From the NCBI RefSeq assembly GCF_051014685.1, contig NW_027478389.1, positions 2,418,001-2,482,000 of the forward strand: a DNA stretch of 64,000 bases, written 5' to 3'. The stretch comes from Ptiloglossa arizonensis (taxonomy: Eukaryota > Arthropoda > Insecta > Hymenoptera > Colletidae). The translations under genes were made by a program, and so were the position numbers. Positions within the stretch are counted from its first letter, which is position 1. Every line of letters begins with the position of its first letter. Shown here piece by piece: positions 36,331 to 50,379 of the stretch. The notes below the pieces were generated by a model that searched no databases, was not told the DNA's origin, and saw nothing but the letters and a program-made list of their open reading frames with translations.

Positions 36331-37649
36331 TTCTGCTGCTCCAAACGCTTAATCAGAATGGCCTAGGGAAAAAATACACATACCGTTGTAATCGGGCGAG
36401 TTTCTCCTTTCAGACGCAACAGGAATTTTTGGGTTAGGTCAATCCGTTCGCGAGATATGGGAGTTTGAAGCCAAGAAATGGTTGAGAAGGCAAAAAATTT
36501 TTCGCAATTCTGCTGCTCCAAACGCTTAACCAGAATGGCCTATGGAAAAAATACACATACCGTTGTAATCGGGCGAGTTTCTACTTTCAGATACAATAGG
36601 AATTTTTGGGTTAGGTCAATCCGTTCGCGAGATATGGGAGTTTGAAGCCAAGAAATGGTTGAGAAGGCAAAAAATTTTTCGCAATTCTGCTGCTCCAAAC
36701 GCTTAACCAGAATGGCCTAGGGAAAAAATACACATACCGCTGTAATCGGGCGAGTTTCTACTTTCAGATGCAATAGGAATTTTTGGGTTAGGTCAATCCG
36801 TTCGCGAGAAATGGGAGTTTGAAGCTAAGAAATGGTTGAGAAGACAACAAATTTTTCGCAGTTCTGCTGCTCCAAACGCTTAACCGGAATGGCCTAGGGA
36901 AAAAATACACATACCGTTGTAATCGGGCGAGTTTCTACTTTCAGACGCAACAGGAATTTTTGGGTTAGGTCAATCCGTTCGCGAGATATGGGAGTTTGAA
37001 GCCAAGAAATGGTTGAGAAGGCAAAAAATTTTTCGCAATTCTGCTGCTCCAAACGCTTAACCAGAATGGCCTAGGGAAAAAATACACATACCGTTGTAAT
37101 CGGGCGAGTTTCTACTTTCAGACGCAACAGGAATTTTTGGATTGGGTCAATCCGTTCGCGAGATATGGGAGCTTGAATCCAAGAAAGGGTTGAGAAAGCA
37201 AAAAATTTTTCGCAATTCTGCTGCTCCAAACGCTTAACCAGAATGGCCTAGGGAAAAAATACACATACCGTTGTAATCGGGCGAGTTTCTACTTTAAAAT
37301 GCAACAGGAATTTTTGGATTAGGACAATCCGTTCGCGAGATATTAGAGTTTGAATCTAAGAAATGGTTGAGAAGACAACAAATTTTTCGCAATTCTGCTG
37401 CTCCAAACGCTTAATCAGAATGGCCTAGGGAAAAAATACACATACCGTTGTAATCGGGCGAGTTTCTACTTTCAGACGCAACAGGAATTCTTGGGTTAGG
37501 TCAATCCGTTCGCGAGATATGGGAGCTTGAAGCCAAGAAATGGTTGAGAAGGCAAAAAATTTTTCGCAATTCTGCTGCTCCAAACGCTTAATCAGAATGG
37601 CCTAGGGAAAAAATACACATACCGTTGTAATCGGGCGAGTTTCTACTTT

Positions 37650-40460
37650 CAGACGCAGAAGGAATTTTTGGGTTTGGTCAATCCGTTCGCGAGATATGGG
37701 ACTTTGAAGCTAAGAAATGGTTGAGAAGACAACAAATTTTTCGCAATTCTGCTGCTCCAAACGCTTAACCAGAATGGGCTAGGGAAAAAATACACATACC
37801 GTTGTAATCGGGCGAGTTTCTACTTTCAGATGCAATAGGAATTTTTGGGTTAGGTCAATCCGTTCGCGAGATATGAGAGTTTGAAGCCAAGAAATGGTAG
37901 AGAAGGCAAAAAATTTTTCGCAATTCTGCTGCTCCAACCGCTTAACCAGAATGGCCTAGGGAAAAAATACACATACCGTTGTAATCGGGCGAGTTTCTAC
38001 TTTCAGATGCAATAGGAATTTTGGATTAGGTCAATCCGTTCGCGAGATATGGGAGTTTGAAAACAAGAAATGGTTGAGAAGGCAAAAAATTTTTCGCAAT
38101 TCTGCTGCTCCAATCGCTTAACCAGAATGGCCTAAGGAAAAAATACACATACCGTTGTAATCGGGCGAGTTTCTACTTTCAGATGCAACAGGAATTTTTG
38201 GGTTAGGTCTATCCGTTCGCGAGATATGGGAGTTTGAAGCCAAGAAATGGTTGAGAAGGCAAAAAATTTTTCGCAATTTTGCTAATCCAAAAGCTTAACC
38301 AGAATGGCCTAGGGAGAAAATACACATACCGTTGTAATTGGGCGAGTTTCTACTTTCAGATGCAATAGGAATTTTTGGGTTAGTTCAATCCCTTCGCGAG
38401 ATATGGGAGTTTGAAGCCAAGAAATGGTAGAGAAGGCAAAAAATTTTTCACAATTCTGCTGCTCCAAACGCTTAACCAGAATGGCCTAGGGAAAAAATAC
38501 ACATACCGCTGTAATCGGGCGAGTTTCTACTTTCAGATGCAATAGGAATTTTTGGTTAGGTCCATCCGTTCGCGAGATATGGGAGTTTGAATCCAAGAAA
38601 TGGTTGAGAAGGCAAACAATTTTTGGCAATTCTGCTGCTCCAACCGCTTAACCAGAATGGCCTAGGGAAAAAATACACATACCGTTGTAATCGGGCGAGT
38701 TTCTACTTTCAGATGCAATAGGAATTTTGGATTAGGTCAATCCGTTCGCGAGATATGGGAGTTTGAAGACAAGAAATGGTTGAGAAGGCAAAAAATTTTT
38801 CGCAATTCTGCTGCTCCAAACGCTTAACCAGAATGGCCTAAGGAAAAAATACACATACCGTTGTAACCGGGCGAGTTTCTACTTTCAGACGCAACAGGAA
38901 TTTTTGGGTTAGGTCAATCCGTTCGCGAGATATGGGAGTTTGAAGCCAAGAAATGGTTGAGAAGGCAAAAAATTTTTCGCAATTTTGCTGCTCCAAACGC
39001 TTAACCAGAATGGCCTAGGGAAAAAATACACATACCGTTGTAATCGGGCGAGTTTCTACTTTCAGACGCAGAAGGAATTTTTGGGTTTGGTCAATCCGTT
39101 CGCGAGATATGGGACTTTGAAGCTAAGAAATGGTTGAGAAGACAACAAATTTTTCGCAATTCTGCTGCTCCAAACGCTTAACCAGAATGGGCTAGGGAAA
39201 AAATACACATACCGTTGTAATCGGGCGAGTTTCTACTTTCAGATGCAATAGGAATTTTTGGGTTAGGTCAATCCGTTCGCGAGATATGAGAGTTTGAAGC
39301 CAAGAAATGGTAGAGAAGGCAAAAAATTTTTCGCAATTCTGCTGCTCCAACCGCTTAACCAGAATGGCCTAGGGAAAAAATACACATACCGTTGTAATCG
39401 GGCGAGTTTCTACTTTCAGATGCAATAGGAATTTTGGATTAGGTCAATCCGTTCGCGAGATATGGGAGTTTGAAAACAAGAAATGGTTGAGAAGGCAAAA
39501 AATTTTTCGCAATTCTGCTGCTCCAATCGCTTAACCAGAATGGCCTAAGGAAAAAATACACATACCGTTGTAATCGGGCGAGTTTCTACTTTCAGATGCA
39601 ACAGGAATTTTTGGGTTAGGTCTATCCGTTCGCGAGATATGGGAGTTTGAAGCCAAGAAATGGTTGAGAAGGCAAAAAATTTTTCGCAATTTTGCTAATC
39701 CAAAAGCTTAACCAGAATGGCCTAGGGAGAAAATACACATACCGTTGTAATTGGGCGAGTTTCTACTTTCAGATGCAATAGGAATTTTTGGGTTAGTTCA
39801 ATCCCTTCGCGAGATATGGGAGTTTGAAGCCAAGAAATGGTAGAGAAGGCAAAAAATTTTTCACAATTCTGCTGCTCCAAACGCTTAACCAGAATGGCCT
39901 AGGGAAAAAATACACATACCGCTGTAATCGGGCGAGTTTCTACTTTCAGATGCAATAGGAATTTTTGGTTAGGTCCATCCGTTCGCGAGATATGGGAGTT
40001 TGAATCCAAGAAATGGTTGAGAAGGCAAACAATTTTTGGCAATTCTGCTGCTCCAACCGCTTAACCAGAATGGCCTAGGGAAAAAATACACATACCGTTG
40101 TAATCGGGCGAGTTTCTACTTTCAGATGCAATAGGAATTTTGGATTAGGTCAATCCGTTCGCGAGATATGGGAGTTTGAAGACAAGAAATGGTTGAGAAG
40201 GCAAAAAATTTTTCGCAATTCTGCTGCTCCAAACGCTTAACCAGAATGGCCTAAGGAAAAAATACACATACCGTTGCAACCGGGCGAGTTTCTACTTTCA
40301 GACGCAACAGGAATTTTTGGGTTAGGTCAATCCGTTCGCGAGATATGGGAGTTTGAAGCCAAGAAATGGTTGAGAAGGCAAAAAATTTTTCGCAATTCTG
40401 CTGCTCCAAACGCTTGACCAGAATGGCCTAGGGAAAAAATACAGATACCGTTGTAATCGG
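37650..40460 (+). repeat. 8-monomer higher-order duplication, 1413 bp per copy
   Basis: ACGCAGAAGG at 37653 and 39066, and GCTAATCCAAAAGC at 38281 and 39694, are spaced 1413 bp, and variants between them agree in order. A third related stretch at about 42420-43590 shares the ACGCAGAAGG start and the AAACAATTTTTGGC monomer but has TGCTGCTCC in place of TGCTAATCC. Confidence 0.88.
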
Positions 40461-43400
40461 GCGAGTTTCTACTTTCAGACGCAGAAGGAATTTTTGGGTT
40501 TGGTCAATCCGTTCGCGAGATATGGGACTTTGAAGCTAAGAAATGCTTGAGATGACAACAAATTTTTCGCAATTCTGCTGCTCCAAACGCTTAACCAGAA
40601 TGGGCTAGGGAAAAAATACACATACCGTCGTAATCGGGCGAGTTTCTACTTTCAGACGCAACAGGAATTTTTGGGTTAGGTCAATCCGTTCGCGAGATAT
40701 GGGAGCTTGAAGCCAAGAAATGGTTGAGAAGGCAAAAAATTTTTCGCAATTCTGCTGCTCCAAACGCTTAATCAGAATGGCCTAGGGAAAAAATACACAT
40801 ACCGTTGGAATCGGGCGAGTTTCTCCTTTCAGACGCAACAGGAATTTTTGGGTTAGGTCAATCCGTTCGCGAGATATGGGAGTTTGAAGCCAAGAAATGG
40901 TTGAGAAGGCAAAAAATTTTTCGCAATTCTGCTGCTCCAAACGCTTAACCAGAATGGCCTATGGAAAAAATACACATACCGTTGTAATCGGGCGAGTTTC
41001 TACTTTCAGATACAATAGGAATTTTTGTGTTAGGTCAATCCGTTCGCGAGATATGGGAGTTTGAAGCCAAGAAATGGTTGAGAAGGCAACAAATTTTTCG
41101 CAATTGTGCTGCTCCAAACGCTTAACCAGAATGGCCTAGGGAAAAAATACACATACCGTTGTAATCGGGCGAGTTTCTACTTTCAGATGCAATAGGAATT
41201 TTTGGGATAGGTCAATCCGTTCGCGAGATATGAGAGTTTGAAGCCAAGAAATGGTAGAGAAGGCAAAAAATTTTTCACAATTCTGCTGCTCCAACCGCTT
41301 AACCAGAATGGCCTAGGGAAAAAATACGCATACCATTGTAATCGGGCGAGTTTCTACTTTCAGATGCAATAGGAATTTTGGATTAGGTCAATCCGTTCGC
41401 GAGATATTGGAGTTTGAAGACAAGAAATGGTTGAGAAGGCAAAAAATTTTTCGCAATTCTGCTGATCCAAACGCTTAACCAGAATGGCCTAAGGAAAAAA
41501 TACACATACCGTTGTAATCGGGCGAGTTTCTACTTTCAGATGCAACAGGAATTTTTGGGTTAGGTCAATCCGTTCGCGAGATATGGGAGTTTGAAGACAA
41601 GAAATGGTTGAGAAGGCAAAAAATTTTTCGCAATTCTGCTGCTCCAAACGCTTAACCAGAATGGCCTAAGGAAAAAATACACATACCGTTGTAATCGGGC
41701 GAGTTTCTACTTTCAGATGCAACAGGAATTTTTGGGTTAGGTCAATCCGTTCGCGAGGTATGGGAGTTTGAAGCCAAGAAATGGTAGAGAAGGCAAAAAA
41801 TTGTTCACAATTCTGCTGCTCCAAACGCTTAACCAGAGTGGCCTAGGGAAAAAATACACATACCGCTGTAATCGGGCGAGTTTCTACTTTCAGATGCAAT
41901 AGGAATTTTTGGTTAGGTCCATCCGTTCGCGAGATATGGGAGTTTGAATCCAAGAAATGGTTGAGAAGGCAACAAATTTTTCGCACTTCTGCTGCTCCAA
42001 TCGCTTAACCAAAATGGCCTAGTGGAAAAATGCACGTACCGTTGTAATCGGGCGAGTTTCTACTTTCAAATGCAATAGGAATTTTTGGGTTAGGTCAATC
42101 CGTTCGCGAGATATGGGAGTTTTAAGCTAAGAAATGGTTGAGAAGACAACAAATTCTTCGCAATTCTGCTGCTCCAAACGCTTAACCAGAACGGCCTAGG
42201 GAAAAAATACACATACCGTTGTAACCGGGCGAGTTTCTACTTTCAGACGCAACAGGAATTTTTGGGTTAGGTCAATCCGTTCGCGAGATATGGGAGTTTG
42301 AAGCCAAGAAATGGTTGAGAAGGCAAAAAATTTTTCGCAATTCTGCTGCTCCAAACGCTTAACCAGAATGGCCTAGGGAAAAAATACGCATACCGTTGTA
42401 ATCGGGCGAGTTTCTACTTTCAGACGCAGAAGGAATTTTTGGGTTTGGTCAATCCGTTCGCGAGATATGGGACTTTGAAGCTAAGAAATGGTTGAGAAGA
42501 CAACAAATTTTTCGCAATTCTGCTGCTCCAAACGCTTAACCAGAATGGGCTAGGGAAAAAATACACATACCGTTGTAATCGGGCGAGTTTCTACTTTCAG
42601 ATGCAATAGGAATTTTTGGGTTAGGTCAATCCGTTCGCGAGATATGAGAGTTTGAAGCCAAGAAATGGTAGAGAAGGCAAAAAATTTTTCGCAATTCTGC
42701 TGCTCCAACCGCTTAACCAGAATGGCCTAGGGAAAAAATACACATACCGTTGTAATCGGGCGAGTTTCTACTTTCAGATGCAATAGGAATTTTGGATTAG
42801 GTCAATCCGTTCGCGAGATATGGGAGTTTGAAGACAAGAAATGGTTGAGAAGGCAAAAAATTTTTCGCAATTCTGCTGCTCCAATCGCTTAACCAGAATG
42901 GCCTAAGGAAAAAATACACATACCGTTGTAATCGGGCGAGTTTCTACTTTCAGATGCAACAGGAATTTTTGGGTTAGGTCTATCCGTTCGCGAGATATGG
43001 GAGTTTGAAACCAAGATATGGTTGAGAAGGCAAAAAATTTTTCGCAATTTTGCTGCTCCAAAAGCTTAACCAGAATGGCCTAGGGAGAAAATACACATAC
43101 CGTTGTAATTGGGCGAGTTTCTACTTTCAGATGCAATAGGAATTTTTGGGTTAGGTCAATCCCTTCGCGAGATATGGGAGTTTGAAGCCAAGAAATGGTA
43201 GAGAAGGCAAAAAATTTTTCACAATTCTGCTGCTCCAAACGCTTAACCAGAATGGCCTAGGGAAAAAATACACATACCGCTGTAATCGGGCGAGTTTCTA
43301 CTTTCAGATGCAATAGGAATTTTTGGTTAGGTCCATCCGTTCGCGAGATATGGGAGTTTGAATCCAAGAAATGGTTGAGAAGGCAAACAATTTTTGGCAA

Positions 43401-43599
43401 TTCTGCTGCTCCAACCGCTTAACCAGAATGGCCTAGGGAAAAAATACACATACCGTTGTAATCGGGCGAGTTTCTACTTTCAGATGCAATAGGAATTTTG
43501 GATTAGGTCAATCCGTTCGCGAGATATGGGAGTTTGAAGACAAGAAATGGTTGAGAAGGCAAAAAATTTTTCGCAATTCTGCTGCTCCAAACGCTTAAC

Positions 43600-46500
43600 C
43601 AGAATGGCCTAGGGACAAAATACACAAACCGTTGTAATCGGGCGAGTTTCTATTATACTTTCAGACGCAACAGGTATTTTTGGGTTAGGTCAATCCGTTC
43701 GCGAGATATGGGAGTTTGAAGCCAAGAAATGGTTGAGAAGGCAAAAAATTTTTCGCAATTCTGCTGCTCCAAACGCTTGACCAGAATGGCCTAGGGAAAA
43801 AATACAGATACCGTTGTAATCGGGCGAGTTTCTACTTTCAGACGCAGAAGGAATTTTTGGGTTTGGTCAATCCGTTCGCGAGATATGGGACTTTGAAGCT
43901 AAGAAATGGTTGAGAAGACAACAAATTTTTCGCAATTCTGCTGCTCCAAACGCTTAACCAGAATGGGCTAGGGAAAAAATACACATACCGTCGTAATCGG
44001 GCGAGTTTCTACTTTCAGACGCAACAGGAATTTTTGGGTTAGGTCAATCCGTTCGCGAGATATGGGAGCTTGAAGCCAAGAAATGGTTGAGAAGGCAAAA
44101 AATTTTTCGCAATTCTGCTGCTCCAAACGCTTAATCAGAATGGCCTAGGGAAAAAATACACATACCGTTGTAATCGGGCGAGTTTCTCCTTTCAGACGCA
44201 ACAGGAATTTTTGGGTTAGGTCAATCCGTTCGCGAGATATGGGAGTTTGAAGCCAAGAAATGGTTGAGAAGGCAAAAAATTTTTCGCAATTCTGCTGCTC
44301 CAAACGCTTAACCAGAATGGCCTATGGAAAAAATACACATACCGTTGTAATCGGGCGAGTTTCTACTTTCAGATACAATAGGAATTTTTGGGTTAGGTCA
44401 ATCCGTTCGTGAGATATGGGAGTTTGAAGCCAAGAAATGGTTGAGAAGGCAAAAAATTTTTCGCAATTCTGCTGCTCCAAACGCTTAACCAGAATGGCCT
44501 AGGGAAAGAATACACATACCGTTGTAATCGGGCGAGTTTCTATTATACTTTCAGACGCAACAGGAATTTTTGGGTTAGGTCAATCCGTTCGCGAGATATG
44601 GGAGTTTGAAGCCAAGAAATGGTTGAGATGGCAAAAAATTTTTCGCAATTCTGCTGCTCCAAACGCTTGACCAGAATGGCCTAGGGAAAAAATACAGATA
44701 CCGTTGTAATCGGGCGAGTTTCTACTTTCAGACGCAGAAGGAATTTTTGGGTTTGGTCAATCCGTTCGCGAGATATGGGACTTTGAAGCTAAGAAATGGT
44801 TGAGAAGACAACAAATTTTTCGCAATTCTGCTGCTCCAAACGCTTAACCAGAATGGGCTAGGGAAAAAATACACATACCGTCGTAATCGGGCGAGTTTCT
44901 ACTTTCAGACGCAACAGGAATTTCTGGGTTAGGTCAATCCGTTCGCGAGATATGGGAGCTTGAAGCCAAGAAATGGTTGAGAAGGCAAAAAATTTTTCGC
45001 AATTCTGCTGCTCCAAACGCTTAATCAGAATGGCCTAGGGAAAAAATACACATACCGTTGTAATCGGGCGAGTTTCTCCTTTCAGACGCAACAGGAATTT
45101 TTGGGTTAGGTCAATCCGTTCGCGAGATATGGGAGTTTGAAGCCAAGAAATGGTTGAGAAGGCAAAAAATTTTTCGCAATTCTGCTGCTCCAAACGCTTA
45201 ACCAGAATGGCCTATGGAAAAAATACACATACCGTTGTAATCGGGCGAGATTCTACTTTCAGATACAATAGGAATTTTTGGGTTAGGTCAATCCGTTCGC
45301 GAGATATGGGAGTTTGAAGCCAAGAAATGGTTGAGAAGGCAAAAAATTTTTCGCAATTCTGCTGCTCCAAACGCTTAACCAGAATGGCCTAGGGAAAAAA
45401 TACACATACCGTTGTAATCGGGCGAGTTTCTACTTTCAGACGCAACAGGAATTTTTGGGTTAGGTCAATCCGTTCGCGAGATATGGGAGTTTGAAGCCAA
45501 GAAATGGTTGAGAAGGCAAAAAATTTTTCGCAATTCTGCTGCTCCAAACGCTTAACCAGAATGGCCTAGGGAAAAAATACACATACCGTTGTAATCGGAC
45601 GAGTTTCTACTTTAAAATGCAACAGGAATTTTTGGATTAGGACAATCCGTTCGCGAGATATTAGAGTTTGAATCTAAGAAATGGTTGAGAAGACAACAAA
45701 TTTTTCGCAATTCTGCTGCTCCAAACGCTTAACCAGAATGGCCTATGGAAAAAATGCACATACCGTTGTAATCGGGCGAGTTTCTATTATACTTTCAGAC
45801 GCAACAGGAATTTTTGGGTTAGGTCAATCCGTTCGCGAGATATGGGAGTTTGAAGCCAAGAAATGGTTGAGATGGCAAAAAATTTTTCGCAATTCTGCTG
45901 CTCCAAACGCTTGACCAGAATGGCCTAGGGAAAAAATACAGATACCGTTGTAATCGGGCGAGTTTCTACTTTCAGACGCAGAAGGAATTTTTGGGTTTGG
46001 TCAATCCGTTCGCGAGATATGGGACTTTGAAGCTAAGAAATGGTTGAGAAGACAACAAATTTTTCGCAATTCTGCTGCTCCAAACGCTTAACCAGAATGG
46101 GCTAGGGAAAAAATACACATACCGTCGTAATCGGGCGAGTTTCTACTTTCAGACGCAACAGGAATTTCTGGGTTAGGTCAATCCGTTCGCGAGATATGGG
46201 AGCTTGAAGCCAAGAAATGGTTGAGAAGGCAAAAAATTTTTCGCAATTCTGCTGCTCCAAACGCTTAACCAGAATGGGCTAGGGAAAAAATACGCATACC
46301 GTCGTAATCGGGCGAGTTTCTACTTTCAGACGCAACAGGAATTTCTGGGTTAGGTCAATCCGTTCGCGAGATATGGGAGCTTGAAGCCAAGAAATGGTTG
46401 AGAAGGCAAAAAATTTTTCGCAATTCTGCTGCTCCAAACGCTTAATCAGAATGGCCTAGGGAAAAAATACACATACCGTTGTAATCGGGCGAGTTTCTCC

Positions 46501-46600
46501 TTTCAGACGCAACAGGAATTTTTGGGTTAGGTCAATCCGTTCGCGAGATATGGGAGTTTGAAGCCAAGAAATGGTTGAGAAGGCAAAAAATTTTTCGCAA
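43600..46600 (+). repeat. Overlapping 5- and 7-monomer duplications with TTATA marker
   Basis: The 5-bp-insert monomer is found at about 43651, 44541 and 45785, spacings of 890 and 1244 bp (five and seven monomers plus 5 bp). AATTTCTGGGTTAGG lies at about 44919, 46163 and 46340, so the last spacing is a single-monomer duplication. This shows successive unequal exchanges of different size in one place. Confidence 0.8.
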
Positions 46601-49600
46601 TTCTGCTGCTCCAAACGCTTAACCAGAATGGCCTAGGGAAAAAATACACATACCGTTGTAATCGGACGAGTTTCTACTTTAAAATGCAACAGGAATTTTT
46701 GGATTAGGACAATCCGTTCGCGAGATATTAGAGTTTGAATCTAAGAAATGGTTGAGAAGACAACAAATTTTTCGCAATTCTGCTGCTCCAAACGCTTAAC
46801 CAGAATGGCCTAGGGAAAAAATACGCATACCGTTGTAATCGGGCGAGTTTCTACTTTCAGACGCAGAAGGAATTTTTGGGTTTGGTCAATCCGTTCGCGA
46901 GATATGGGACTTTGAAGCTAAGAAATGGTTGAGAAGACAACAAATTTTTCGCAATTCTGCTGCTCCAAACGCTTAACCAGAATGGGCTAGGGAAAAAATA
47001 CACATACCGTCGTAATCGGGCGAGTTTCTACTTTCAGACGCAACAGGAATTTTTGGGTTAGGTCAATCCGTTCGCGAGATATGGGAGCTTGAAGCCAAGA
47101 AATGGTTGAGAAGGCAAAAAATTTTTCGCAATTCTGCTGCTCCAAACGCTTAATCAGAATGGCCTAGGGAAAAAATACACATACCGTTGTAATCGGGCGA
47201 GTTTCTCCTTTCAGACGCAACAGGAATTTTTGGGTTAGGTCAATCCGTTCGCGAGATATGGGAGTTTGAAGCCAAGAAATGGTTGAGAAGGCAAAAAATT
47301 TTTCGCAATTCTGCTGCTCCAAACGCTTAACCAGAATGGCCTATGGAAAAAATGCACATACCGTTGTAATCGGGCGAGTTTCTACTTTCAGATACAATAG
47401 GAATTTTTGGGTTAGGTCAATCCGTTCGCGAGATATGGGAGTTTGAAGCCAAGAAATGGTTGAGAAGGCAAAAAATTTTTCGCAAATTCTGCTGCTCCAA
47501 ACGCTTAACCAGAATGGCCTAGGGAAAAAATACACATACCGTTGTAATCGGGCGAGTTTCTCCTTTCAGACGCAACAGGAATTTTTGGGTTAGGTCAATC
47601 CGTTCGCGAGATATGGGAGTTTGAAGCCAAGAAATGGTTGAGAAGGCAAAAAATTTTTCGCAATTCTGCTGCTCCAAACGCTTAACCAGAATGGCCTATG
47701 GAAAGAATACACATATCGTTGTAATCGGGCGAGTTTCTCCTTTCAGACGCAACAGGAATTTTTGGGTTAGGTCAATCCGTTCGCGAGATATGGGAGTTTG
47801 AAGCCAAGAAATGGTTGAGAAGGCAAAAAATTTTTCGCAATTCTGCTGCTCCAAACGCTTGACCAGAATGGCCTAGGGAAAAAATACAGATACCGTTGTA
47901 ATCGGGCGAGTTTCTACTTTCAGACGCAGAAGGAATTTTTGGGTTTGGTCAATCCGTTCGCGAGATATGGGACTTTGAAGCTAAGAAATGGTTGAGAAGA
48001 CAACAAATTTTTCGCAATTCTGCTGCTCCAAACGCTTAACCAGAATGGGCTAGGGAAAAAATACACATAACGTCGTAATCGGGCGAGTTTCTAATTTCAG
48101 ACGCAACAGGAATTTTTGGGTTAGGTCAATCCGTTCGCGAGATATGGGAGCTTGAAGCCAAGAAATGGTTGAGAAGGCAAAAAATTTTTCGCAATTCTGC
48201 TGCTCCAAACGCTTAATCAGAATGGCCTAGGGAAAAAATACACATACCGTTGTAATCGGGCGAGTTTCTCCTTTCAGACGCAACAGGAATTTTTGGGTTA
48301 GGTCAATCCGTTCGCGAGATATGGGAGTTTGAAGCCAAGAAATGGTTGAGAAGGCAAAAAATTTTTCGCAATTCTGCTGCTCCAAACGCTTAACCAGAAT
48401 GGCCTATGGAAAAAATACACATACCGTTGTAATCGGGCGAGTTTCTACTTTCAGATACAATAGGAATTTTTGGGTTAGGTCAATCCGTTCGTGAGATATG
48501 GGAGTTTGAAGCCAAGAAATGGTTGAGAAGGCAAAAAATTTTTCGCAATTCTGCTGCTCCAAACGCTTAACCAGAATGGCCTAGGGAAAGAATACACATA
48601 CCGTTGTAATCGGGCGAGTTTCTCCTTTCAGACGCAACAGGAATTTTTGGGTTAGGTCAATCCGTTCGCGAGATATGGGAGTTTGAAGCCAAGAAATGGT
48701 TGAGAAGGCAAAAAATTTTTCGCAATTCTGCTGCTCCAAACGCTTAACCAGAATGGCCTATGGAAAGAATACACATATCGTTGTAATCGGGCGAGTTTCT
48801 CCTTTCAGACGCAACAGGAATTTTTGGGTTAGGTCAATCCGTTCGCGAGATATGGGAGTTTGAAGCCAAGAAATGGTTGAGAAGGCAAAAAATTTTTCGC
48901 AATTCTGCTGCTCCAAACGCTTAATCAGAATGGCCTAGGGAAAAAATACACATACCGTTGTAATCGGGCGAGTTTCTCCTTTCAGACGCAACAGGAATTT
49001 TTGGGTTAGGTCAATCCGTTCGCGAGATATGGGAGTTTGAAGCCAAGAAATGGTTGAGAAGGCAAAAAATTTTTCGCAATTCTGCTGCTCCAAACGCTTA
49101 ACCAGAATGGCCTAGGGAAAAAATACACATACCGTTGTAATCGGGCGAGTTTCTACTTTCAGACGCAACAGGAATTTTTGGGTTAGGTCAATCCGTTCGC
49201 GAGATATGGGAGTTTGAAGCCAAGAAATGGTTGAGAAGGCAAAAATTTTTTCGCAATTCTGCTGCTCCAAACGCTTAACCAGAATGGCCTAGGGAAAAAA
49301 TACACATACCGTTGTAATCGGACGAGTTTCTACTTTAAAATGCAACAGGAATTTTTGGATTAGGACAATCCGTTCGCGAGATATTAGAGTTTGAATCTAA
49401 GAAATGGTTGAGAAGACAACAAATTTTTCGCAATTCTGCTGCTCCAAACGCTTAACCAGAATGGCCTAGGGAAAAAATACGCATACCGTTGTAATCGGGC
49501 GAGTTTCTACTTTCAGACGCAGAAGGAATTTTTGGGTTTGGTCAATCCGTTCGCGAGGTATGGGAGTTTGAAACCAAGAAATGGTTGAGAAGGCAAAAAA

Positions 49601-50379
49601 TTTTTCGCAATTCTGCTGCTCGAAACGCTTAACCAGATTGGCCTAGGGAAAAAATACACATACCGTTGTAATCGGGCGAGTTTCTACTTTCAGATGCAAT
49701 AGGAGTTTTTGGGTTAGGTCAATCCGTTCGCGAGATATGGGACTTTGAAGCTAAGAAATGTTTGACAAGACAACAAATTTTTCGCAATTCTGCTTCTCCA
49801 AACGCTTAACCAGAATGGCCTAGGGAAAAAATACGCATACCGTTGTAATCGGGCGAGTTTCTACTTTCAGATGCAACAGGAATTTTTGGGTTAGGTCAAT
49901 CCGTTCGCGAGGTATGGGAGTTTGAAACCAAGAAATGGTTGAGAAGGCAAAAAATTTTTCGCAATTTTGCTGCTCCAAAAGCTTAACCAGAATGGCCTAG
50001 GGAAAAAATACGCATACTGTTGTAATCGGGCGAGTTTCTACTTTCAGACGCAGAAGGAATTATTGGGTTTGGTCAATCCGTTCGCGAGATATGGGACTTT
50101 GAAGCTAAGAAATGGTTGAGAAGACAACAAATTTTTCGCAATTCTGCTGCTCCAAACGCTTAACCAGAATGGGCTAGGGAAAAAATACACATACCGACGT
50201 AATCGGGCGAGTTTCTACTTTCAGACGCAACAGGAATTTTTGGGTTAGGTCAATCCGTTCGCGAGATATGGGAGCTTGAATCCAAGAAATGGTTGAGAAG
50301 GCAAAAAATTTTTCGCAATTCTGCTGCTCCAAACGCTTAATCAGAATGGCCTAGGGAAAAAATACACATACCGTTGTAA

